Shown here piece by piece: positions 34,801 to 46,800 of a stretch of 64,000 bases of DNA. A program made the position numbers and the translations under genes. The notes beneath the pieces are model-generated. The model was not told the origin of the DNA. It ran no database searches and saw only the letters and a list, made by a program, of their open reading frames with translations. This DNA comes from Pterobdella sp. o SKG-2022 (taxonomy: Eukaryota; Annelida; Clitellata; Hirudinida; Piscicolidae). Location: positions 434,001 through 498,000 of the forward strand of contig OZ038324.1 in assembly GCA_964035795.1 (NCBI GenBank). The letters run 5' to 3'. Position 1 is the first letter of the stretch; each line of letters opens with the position of its first letter.

Positions 34801-37800
34801 CAATGCCTGTTTGATGTTATCACTAATAAACTTTTCCACATCCAGGCGTTTCGAGACCTTTTTTTTCTGGGGCCGTCTTTGTGGCTGAATCCTGATGTTC
34901 AGCTTTGAAATCAACATGCAATCATCTGTCCAACACTCTGCTCACACATGGATTTCGTGACTGACGCCTTTCTTGTCCTTTTGCCTAACGATGACGTAGT
35001 CCAGCATGTGCCAATGCTTGGAACGAGGATGCATCCAAGTTTTCTTGTTACGTTTGGGTAAGCAAAAGATTGTGTTGGTGATTAGTAGCTCATGAGCAGC
35101 ACAAGGTTTCAGTAGCAGCGCGCCATTGCGGTTGCATTTTCCTACTCCATTTTTTCCCAAAACTTCTGCCCAAGATGTGTAATCAATGCCCCACCTAGCG
35201 TTGAAATCACCAAGAATGACGAGTTTGTCTGCTTTAGGCACAGCAGCAATTGCTGCTTGTAGGTCTTCGTAGAACTTTTATTTAACCCTATCAGGAATGG
35301 TCATGGTAGGAGCGTAGGCGCTGATCAGAGCGGCGTACCGCTTTTTGGGCAGTGGTAGTCGGACGGTCATCAAATGATCATTAATACATCTGGGTGGCGA
35401 AACTAGCTTTTTGACCAGATTGGATTTGATGACGAATCCAACTTCTGCCTCACGGCGTTTATCTTGTTTACGTCCAATCCAGAAAAAAGTGTAGCCAGAA
35501 TGTACTTCTGACAGTTGACCTTCATCGGCAAGCCGTGTCTCACTAAGGGCGCCGATTTGTACTCTGTACCTTGCCAGCTCTCTTGCAATCAGTGTAGACT
35601 TACTTTCAGGCTTGTCGGTCCTAGCACGATCTATCATGGTGCACACGTTCCATGCGCCTAAGGTGAGTGGAATCACCTTCGTTGTTCTTAAATGTTTTTT
35701 ACCGCTTTTGGTGGGATCCCGCCAGCCACGGCTAGCTGGCCAGGATAGAATGAAGCAGGCAATGTTTGGGACACCTTTTCTAGTCCCTTCCCCAGACTAT
35801 GGAGGGAGCAGTGCTGTCCAAGAAAGGGCTGCTTCGTCGCTCAGGTGGCTGCCGAAACCCATCGGTACTTTTGTCGATAGAGGACGACCATATGGCCTAA
35901 GCCGCCTACGTGTAGGATTGTGACTATGACTTCCAGTCTATCCATGCCTGTCACTACGCCACGTTCCCATCGCTGCAAGGCTTGAAGGAATTTAATGAAG
36001 TTGTGACTTGCGCGTGAATTGGTTTAAAGTGAGGAAGAATTGCGCATGGTCGTCAGCCTCACTCTCTCGTCCTGACCCATCTATATCCAGCAGCAAGACA
36101 ATGTCGAGACGGCTGGAGATAAGTCAGAATGTAGTGGATGGCCATGTCATCTTAGTGCCTTGACATGCCCTGTACTCTCCACAAAAGCATTGCAGAACCG
36201 CCTTCTTGGCCGTTGGATCAAATTGATCTCATCCGCCCAATATGCCGGAGCTGGTTCACACGAACAGGCATCTCCCATTTAACCTATAGCTGGGTTACCA
36301 TCTTGGTTGTTTGTGAATTGTAAAGGTTTTCGCCAGTGAAACTGTTGAGTTTGAAAATATTTAGAAGAAACTTTTTGAAGAATTAAATTTTGTTTTTAAT
36401 TTCAATTTTTCTTTTTTTTTTAGATGTAAAAAGCCATAAAATATTTTATTTTTATAAAATATTTTTCTAAAGATACTTAAGCAAAGTATTTTATCTTGAG
36501 TTGTTTTTGGAAAATTATTCCTATAATTTTTTTTTTTATATCTAATTAGTATTATTGTTATTATTATTCTTTATATGTATTTTGTTTTTCAATTTTATTT
36601 TGCGTATAAGCTTAATTATTTTTTAGTTTCTATAACTTCAGTTTATCATGAAGTTTTAGTTTCGAGGTTATGGAAATTTCTTTTGGTTTTGAGCAAAAAA
36701 AATAAATAAAATTAAAAAAAAAATAAATGAAGATAATAAAAAATAAAAATAAAATAAAATAAAAAAAATGAATAAATAAAGAAATAAATAAAAAAAAATA
36801 ATAATAAACATTTTAATTAGATTTGTTTAGAAACACTTTTCAAGTGTTTGAATCACTTTGAATGTTTGTTATATTTGTTTGTGTGCCTTATTTTATTTCT
36901 GGGCGGTGCTTGTTTGTACACTGTTGCCGCGAATTTGTAGCACAAAACTTTTCTCTGATCAGATGATTAGATTCACTGTGGTGTCAAGAGTTAATTATTG
37001 GTTTTGGAAAAAGAATATCTTGGTAAGTTTGGTGTTTGATAAAAAGGTATAGATAAATAGTTATAGACAAACTTACAAGAAGGAAAAAGTAAGTAAATTA
37101 GCTTAAATTAAAATAAAATAAACAAAAAAAATTAAAATAAAATAAAAAAGATAGAATGAAAAATAAACATGAAAGAGAAAAAAAATATGGGAAACGTAAA
37201 GAAGGTAATAATTGTATGAGTGAAATTTCAAGTGTGGTTGCCTAAGAAACGGAAAAATGAGTACTTCATGATATAACTGAATTTATCATCAATATTATTC
37301 TTCCTCTTATTATTCTTATTAGTTGTATTATTAATATTATACAACTAATTCAAAGCTATTATGGTGTTAGGTATAATTGGTATGTATTATTCAACGCTTG
37401 TATTTAGAATTTTTGAGTATTTCAGAAATTGTGAAAAAATAAAAATTCAAGTACAATTTTATATAAATCACTCTTACAACTTGTAATTTTATTAACAAAA
37501 GAATATAGAAAAATCTAAATTTTAATTTGGAGAAAAAAAATCTCAAAAAATATGAATTATTTAGGTTTTGGGAGAAAAAAATTATCCACTTGTAGGAAAA
37601 TGTTTTTTTTAGTCAAATAATATCGAAATTCAAAATTATGGTTTAAATATAATTATTTTTAAAAAATTATTTAGTACTATTTATTGAAGTGTAACTGAAA
37701 AAGTATTCACTTACTTGCAATAAAGCAACTATTATGAGAGAAAACTTCAAAAAGATATTAATAATGATAACCTTTCAACTTTTTCAGAAAAAATGTTGAA

Positions 37801-37882
37801 AAAACTTTATTCTTTGAATTCATAACTTTCTTTATATCTTTAGCTATATTCTTTATATAGAATGGAAAGTTTGTAATAAATA

Positions 37883-37976
<94 letters not shown>

Positions 37977-40764
37977 TATTTATTTCAAACTTTCCATTCT
38001 ATATAAAGAATATAGCTAAAGATATAAAGAAAGTTATGAATTCAAAGAATAAAGTTTTTTCCATTCAGATTTATTTTTCGCCATTTTCCTTAGTTTCAAA
38101 AGATCTTCATGACTGTTTAGTGAAAGGTTTCGGGCTTCTAGATCTTTTTTCAGTTCAGCTGGTAATGTTGTTTTTGGTCTTCCTGGAAGAGGTTTAGATG
38201 TAGACATGTAATAGTTGTCCATATATTTTTGTGCTGGAGCCTCTATATCGAATCTTAGTAGTGTGTGCCTGCGATAAGCAATGGTCTGACTTAGTTTCAG
38301 TGCTTTTGTTCTTGTATATAGTTCTTCAGATTTTATTTTATCTGACCAGAATATTTCTACTACTCGTCTGAGAAGGCGGCGATGGAAAGAATTTAAGGCA
38401 GACTCATCAGTTTTTGTCAATGACCAAGTACCACAATTGTATAGCAGAATTGGCAATATGTAGGCATTGAACAATCTTACTTTTTTCTTTAAAGTCAGCT
38501 TCTTTTTTTCCATAACATCCAGAGCTTGTTCATTGCAGCCATGGATACTGCCTTCCGATTTCTTATCTCTTCTTTCATTGCTAATATTGATCCTAGTTTT
38601 TTAAATTTTAAATTATCTAGACTGTTATGCTTCATTGTGATTATTTCTGTTTTATTTTTGTTTACTATGAGATTATATTTTTTCAAGGTATTGCATATTT
38701 CTTCTATATCAATTTCCTTTTCTGTCACAAAATCAACATCATCAGCGTATATTATTTCTTTTCTACTGAGATGAGAAGGCAGGTTTTTGAGTGCTTCTCT
38801 TAAATAAATAGAGAATAGGACGTGGCTCAAGTTGTCTCCTTGGGGTGGGCCTATTGATGTTGAGGAGCAATTACCGAACCGATTGTCCATTTTTATTATC
38901 ATTTTTGTGTTGGTCAGTAGGTATTTGATCAGAGTCACATCATCTTGTTCAAGAAATGTTTCGCAGGTGTTGATGAGCTGACTTCTCGAAATGGTGTCAA
39001 AAGCTGACGACATATCAAAGCTAGTGACATGGATTTCTTGCTTTGTTGTGTATGATGTGGCCATGTTGAATCTGTGTATCCAAATTACATCTGCCGTTGA
39101 TCTGCCTTTTCTATATGCTGATTGTGTATGTCCTATATGTTTTTCAGCAGCTTCACGAATTCTGTTGAGCGTGATGTGAGACAGGATTTTTCTCATTACA
39201 GGCACGATGCATATGGGTCTTAGATTTTCAGATATTTGTGGTTTTTTGGGTTTTTGGTAGGAGTATAGCTGTGTTTAAACCAATGTTTTCACCTTTCGGA
39301 ATTGCACGATTGAATTCTTCTGCAATAATTTCATGTATTTTCCTATCTGTATATTTCAGGTTTTCCGCCGTGTTACCATCGTAATCTTGGCATTTTCCAT
39401 TTTTTAGTTTTGCTATGGATGCTGCCACTTCAGACCTGGATATAAATTTTTTGAAGCTCTCATTTTTTGTAGAAATTTTGTGTAGTACAGCAGAACCTTC
39501 AGAGTTAAATTGCTTCATAAAGTGGCTTTTGACTTTTTCCATTTCACAAGCAATTTTATTTGTTTTTTGAGGCTTCAAGAATTTTACAGTTTCAAACATT
39601 TTTGTGTCATCAAGGGCTTTTTCACTTTTTAGAAGTTGACTATCCAGCCATCTTTCATAATGGATTTTTGCTTTTTTTTGAGAGCTCTTATTTCATTTTT
39701 CCTTTTATCTTTTAATTTGATGTATTGATCAGAGATCTCGTTTTTAGTCATGTGACTTTTTGTTGGATAGACATAGCTGCTAGATCTGGATGATTGCTCA
39801 ATGGTTTTAATTTTGCTTGTTTTTTGTGAAAACATTGTTTTGCGATTTCTCTCATGCAGTGAAAAATTTCCTGAATAGATTGGAAATTATTGTTCTTGGC
39901 TAGAAGTTTAGAGGTTTTATGCATGTAAGTTTTTTTGTGTTTGCTATCACTCATTAGTAGTTGTTGGTTTTTAGTTTTTGGTATTGGATGCCTTTGATAT
40001 GGCTTTGTATTTATTATTGTTGTTTTGACTAACCTATAACTGAAAAAGTTTGCATGCCATTGTATGACCTTGCTGATATTAGTCTCCATTTGTGTTTTTT
40101 TGAAATTATTATGTAGTCTCTTGTGTTATAGATAGGTATTTAGTATCCACTTTTCTGGTGCCTTCCCAAGTTGTGATATATTTAGCTTTTTGCTTGAAAG
40201 CAGTGTTTGTTGCAAATAAATTGGATTCTGAAAGAACTTGTTTGAGGTACAACCCATTTGAGTTGATTCTCCTTCGGCCATATCTTCCCTTAAACTTATA
40301 TGTACTACTCCCAAGTTTTGAGTTAAAATCACCAAACACCATAAAAGTATGATTTTTTTGTTGAGAGTCAATGGTTGTTTGAAGTTGTTCAATGAATTTC
40401 AATTCTTCTCTTTCATCCATTGTGGCTCTTGTCTGTGTTAGGCCATATACTCCCACAATTGCATATTTTTCTTTTTTTATTTTTCCAACGAAACTTACAA
40501 TTCTTTCAGATACTTGCATGAGCTTGCTTATTTCTGTGTCTTTTTTGTGTGTTAATCCAAAACCATAATGCCTGTTTGCTGATTTTAAAAGCCTTAGTAT
40601 TTTGTTTCCTCCATCGATTGTAATATCGTCAGTTATTTTTGTTTCTTGGAGAAAGAGAAATTCGATTTTATAATTCTCAAAGTCTCGAAAAAGGCTCTCT
40701 TTTTTGGTTTCTGATGCTAAGCTACGCACATTGAAAGTTGCAAACGCTGTTGTTTCGCCGGTGC

Positions 40765-40845
<81 letters not shown>

Positions 40846-43800
40846 AATAACATTGTCCACCACAAGATTTGACCACTTCACTGATGCACAGCCTGGTCGG
40901 CGACAGGGCTCTGGACCTCACCTACTTACTCAACACCCTCACATATGTGGTCAGTCATCTGCTTTTTTAGATTTTGTTTAGTACACATTTCATCAATTCA
41001 AATAATTTTGACATTATTTCAATTTCTTTTTATTTTTTACACTTCACAGGTAGCAATGAACAAATCTATTAAGAAGAACCTAAAATTAAAAATATTTAAC
41101 GAGACAAACCTAATTGCTATTGGTCAGCTGTACAGATGGGCGGGGTTCAAAACATGGAAAGAAATGGCAGGAAAGAGAAAAAAGTATCAGCAAGAAGAGA
41201 TAGACGGAAATGTTGGTGTGTTTATTCATTTGTTCAGTGAAGGCATTTTGAAGTCTCTATCTTTATATTAATGATGTATAGCCGAGTTTTTATTTAAGAA
41301 AATTTGTGCAAACGATATAAGTAAGAATTTCTTTAAAGAAATTTTAACACAAGCAGGTTTTCAGAGCTATAATGCCTTTCTCAGAATAAATTAACATTTA
41401 AAGCATCCGATGTGAAAAGTATTGTGAAGAAGTCAAGGCGAGCACTTTCGAATGAGTCGAATCACAAACGTTCAAAGACACCCACTGAATCTCAAAACAA
41501 GAGTTTTCAAATGTTATTGAAAGGGCAAAGTGTATGTAGGGGCTTATTTGGTGGGGTTTGGAGCTTTTGATGCGCCCATAGAGGTTAGCAGCAAAGTGCT
41601 GTGGAGTTTAGGGACATATGGAATACCATTAAAGCTACTTGAGAATGAATTTTTCAAAAATAAAATGTATAATTTGAATATTATCAGTTAATATCAATAA
41701 GCCCGACTGAATGCCCCAGCTAAAAAGACTTATTCAGCAATATCAATCAAATCCTTTTATAGCCCGTTTTCCTTTACCAAGGATTGGGCTCTAATCTGAA
41801 ACATATTTTGTAATTTAAATAGATTATACTGCTGTACCTGTCCCACTAAGTAAGGTTGGCATCATTCAGTCTGAGCTATTGAAACTGCTTATAACTTAAT
41901 TCATAAAATAAACCGTTCATTTGAGAGAAATTTTTATATCCTCCTAGCCCAAGCTAACATCCAACTCGAAAATTTCAAATTAAAGTTCGGCCGTTTCTAA
42001 ACTTGGACAGTTTGTCTTGTTTTTGTCAAAAATTTAGAAAGATCGCCCGACAAGCCAAATAACAATGATACAGTTTGTCTATACCTGGTACCTGAGTTTA
42101 CTGTTATAACAGAAAAGCAGTCTTCAAATGATAAGCGTTAAGTTTTGGCCAGGACAAAATAAAATAGTTGATATAAAAATAATGTAAAAAAGCCATAAGG
42201 TAAAATATGGGTATATAATGTGCAGTGGTGTGAAGGTGGTGTGACAGAGGAGCAAGAGATGGTGAGAGCAGCCGCAAACGAACTGTTTACAAGCCTTTTC
42301 ACACATCCTTCCTTCTCCATTCTCCATCCCTACCATCCTTACAACCACCCCCTTCTCAACCCAAAGTTGTTTTTTAACTATGTTTATTCAAATTTTTTAT
42401 TTTTTTGAACCGTTGATAAGTAGTTTGAATGAATGCAATTCATATTGCACAGGGAAAATTGGGTGAGGAAATGGTTGGAGGCGCTCCCTCACCCTCCACA
42501 CCTCGACCCTCTTCTCAGAACACTCACAACCTCTATCTTCACTCTCCACCATGACCTCTTCTATTTGTACGTCACATCCCTAGATGCCAGCTTTTCTCCT
42601 CGTTCCTCTCCGGCATGGCTGGCTCTTTGTGACTATCTCATAGAGGTTCATCCCCGTCTTTTCAATCCTACCCAGCTCATCTTTTTATCCAAATTTTTTA
42701 CACCGCAGTTGTTTTCCAAGCAGTCACGTGTTGAAGAACACATCATGGCTTTTATGACGTCAGAAGTGATCAAAGATGGCGGCGAAATGTATTGTAAAAG
42801 CTTGATGCCGGGGAACAGAGTGATGGACGGCGTGAAAGAGGGCATAGAAGTTTGTTGAAAGGATATTTCTAATATTTATTTTAAAATTTTTTTGAATCTT
42901 GTGCTATGAGGCAAGAGGGGTTAAAAAAATAATAATTATTATAATTGTTTTTCAAAGATTGTTTTGTTTTGTTATTTATAGGGTATAACTGACGATGCCT
43001 TCATCAGTAAAAAACAAACCATCAGAGCAGAGATAGGGTGTTGCTTTTAAAGTGCTTGGCCTTGTATCAGACGATTCTGTGCAGGTTGCTTCAATCGTTC
43101 CGATGCCTCACACAAATGTCATCGAGTGAACTAGCATCAAAAATGCAACATTTGAATCTGTTCCTACAATCGTTTTGTGGTTCTTTAAGCAAGGTTGGCT
43201 TTTGATGCAAAAGAGCGTATCTTATTGTTACATCGTTCTTAAATTAATTTAAGATTTAATTTTTTTAAAGAATTTGTTTGAAATGACGGGAATTTTGAAA
43301 ACTGTAAGACACCATAGAGGTAAAAATATAATCATCATCATGTCATCATCATGACATCATCATCATCATCATCATCATCAGCCCGGCGGAAGAACCCACC
43401 TTCTCCTGGTGCTAGGTGTACACTCCAACAGGAGTGTTGAAGAGGTTCTAAACCACGTCAGGTTCCAACCACAAAGCATTTCGAGAATTCATCCATCATT
43501 TTTATCGCTGCTCACCAAAAGTCACAAACAATTCGAAGCTGCAAGTTTCTTTCAGTACTCGCTCCAAAGAGTGTCGGAAGAGTCTTTGGAAGCTGGCGCT
43601 CAACAACAACAACAAAATCATCATTATGAAATCATCCGCATCATGTCATCATCAGCATCATGACATCATCATCATCATGTCATCACCATCATCAAGTCAT
43701 CATCAGCATCATGCCATCATCATCACCGTCATCATGCCATCATCATCATCATTATGTCACCATCATCATCATCATCATTTATCTTTAAACTCCCTGTGTT

Positions 43801-46800
43801 AAACATCACTAATATATTTCATGGATTATTATTATTATTAATCTTGTAATCAACTTGTTATCTTTTTAACTAATGCATCCCAGATGCTGATGTGGTGATG
43901 AAGGTGTTGCAAGTCATCCAAACCCAATCAACTCTTTTCAATCCCAATGATTATAACACTACACATTTGAGTGCTGTTTGTTTTTTGTTGCTAAAAATAT
44001 CTTCACAACTCTACATGGAAGTTCATGTATTGCAAAAAATTTGGGAAATTTTTGAGAATTTGGGTGTTGACATGTGGACTGTGTTTAAAAGTGATGAAGA
44101 TGACAACAAAAAAAATGTGCGCTATCTATTGAGGGCATCTTTGCTTAACGGGCTGTTGTGCTCTTCATTTTGCCAGGTGACTTGCTTGAGCAGTATTTGG
44201 AGTGATATTTGTTCAGAATGACAACTGAAAACATTGATGACAGGTACTTGACAGGGGCTGTGAATCACCCACCCATTTTGAAGCTTGGATTCTATCACTT
44301 CGATATGATGCTTTGAAGGCAGGTGATAAGAATCGATACAACCTCATTGTTGATTGGTTGTGTGAGCTGTTGTGTGGTCTGTACATGGGGGCTGATGCGG
44401 TGGATAGAGGCTTGGTTGAGAGGGCTTGTGAGTCCATCTCTCAACCTCATAAAAAGCATTCTAATCTATTGCAAAGTGAGTTTTTTGCACTTTCGATGGC
44501 ATTTAAATATGAGAAAATTTTTCATCATTGACTTCGGGTTTCAGTGAAGAAACTTAAAATTGAAAAATGTTTTTTTTTGTTTTGAACATTGAAATTGAGA
44601 TAGATACCAAGGTTTCAAATCCAGTTTAATTCCCACTATACTAAGAGTGGTCAGATTTACTCCATCTACAAAACATATTCTGCAATTTTATATATTCCTA
44701 ATCTCCGTTTCTTCCTATCTAACCTTCCTTTCTCTCAAGCGAACTTCACTAATTTCTAATACTATTTGTTTTTCCAGCCTACCCTTCTTTTTCAAACTAT
44801 CAATTTTTAAGGCGAGTGCTTTTCTTAAAACATTCGCCTCATCTCTTCTCATTACATGACCAAAACATATTACACCGCTAGCTTTAGCTAAAGTCTCTAA
44901 AGTTTCTTTTAAACCTAACCTATCAATTAAAGATATACTTTTAAACCTATCTGATAACTTCACTCCACAGATTGTTCTGACCATAGCCCTATTTGTTCTT
45001 TTCAGAATATCCAACCCATTTTGTCTAAAACACCAAACCTCACTCCCAAATAGCATTGCTGATTTAACACAGCTTGCACAAACTCATCTTTTGATTTTGA
45101 GAAGAAAATTTTAAATAATAAAATATCTCTACATTCCTTAAATTTCGCCCAGCCTGATTTCATTCTTGCAGTTACAGCCACCTTGCCATCTCTGCTAGAA
45201 TCTATTTTACTTCCCATGTACAAAAAAGAATGCACTGTCTCAATTCCATCGCATAAAGATTCTACAGGTTGTGCGCTGAAGTCGGTGCTACATTTGCATT
45301 TTATCATCAATCAATCAATCAAATCCTTTTTATAGCCCGTTTTCCTTTACCAAGGGTTGGGCTTTTTGAAAGTTCTATCTCGAAGTCGGCCTTTCCATTC
45401 AGAGCGATCGAGTGGATCCGCACAAACCATGTCTAGCTTTCTTTTATCCTTTAATATGAGCTCATTCCAAGTCTTTGGGCCTACCAGGCTTCTTGCAAGT
45501 ATCTAAATCCAACTTTCGCATCTGAGAAATCCAACCTGCGCTACGCTCTACATGTCCGAACCACCTCATCTTGCTTGTTCGAAGAACTACCTCAACATCC
45601 CGAATGCCAAGTTTTGAAAAGAGTGAGTGAGAGCAAACGTTATCATTTGTTTTGATGTTGCACATCCAGCGAATCATGGCAAGGTCATTTCGTCTAAATG
45701 GTTCAATGTGGAAACTGTCACGGGCCATGTTTCAGCAGCATGTAACATAGCTCTTCTGACACAGGTTGAATAAACACAGCTTCTGGTCAATAATGATAAA
45801 TGACATTTAGCAAGGAGTGTAAGGAGTTGGCGAAATTTAGCCCAGGCACACTTACAACGTGTTATTGAAGCAAGCTCACATCCACCACCTGCAGATAACA
45901 TATCTCCAAGATAGCAGAACTCTGGGACAACTTCCAGTTTTTTTATCACCAATCATCACTTCCTTTACTAATCTCCCATCAAAAGGCCGTGCTGTACCAA
46001 GACAACGAGCACATCGGAAGTCAAGATCCGAAGTTAGAGGGCCTTTTATGCCGCTGCATTTCTCGTGTACCCATTGCCTGCAGCCCCCACACTGAATAGA
46101 ATTTCTACCCACACCTGCTTGGCATACACCACAATAATACTTCCCAGATTTTCTCAACACATCAAGGTTCGAACCAGAAACCATTAGCTTTGTCTTACCT
46201 CAACCCTTTTTTCTCCATCTCCGATCTCCATTTTCTCAACTTCACTAAGTTCATCTATGGACTGAGCACTTATCATTAAGTCATCAGCATACAAGATCTC
46301 CCAAGGGCAACCTGTACGTAACTCCATAGATAAAGCTTTCAGCACAATAACAAAAAGTAATGGACTAAGAACAGAACCTTGATGGACACCTATCTGAACA
46401 TCAAATGAGTTGCTATACTCATCACCAACTCTCACCCTACTTCTCACTTCCTTGTACATGGATTGTACAATTCTCACAAACCATTCATCAATTTTCAATT
46501 TACGCATACTCCACCAAATCACTTCTCGTGGCACTCTGTCAAAAGCTTTCTCCAGCTCAATGAATGCTAAGTAGAGGGTCTTACCAGCAACCAGATGCTT
46601 TTCCTGTAACTGACGGAGGATAAATATGGCATCAGTTGTACCCCGAACTTGCATAAAACCACATTGCATATCATTAATCACCACTCTGTCTGATAAAACC
46701 TTCCACTACGCGCTCCAAAACCTTCATAACCTGATCAATTAAATGCCGCATTTGCTTAGCCAGTCGATATATCTCAACAGATCTGGGATTGATTTGTTTG

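Larger units (their letters stand above)
31806..40866. other. URB1 9-kb intron made of transposons
   Basis: Between exons 31715–31805 and 40867–40949. In order it holds a + LINE 3' end, a − RTE LINE (copy 3), a + LINE UTR, composite repeat copy B, a palindrome and a − LINE flanked by (AT)n. Splice phase (1, then 2 bases) is kept across it. Confidence 0.75.

Noticed and set aside
43409..43663. Possible extra URB1 exon (ORF of 84 codons)
   Set aside because: No URB1-like block, frame does not fit flanking phases, and it is framed by (ATC)n like a retroposon tail.
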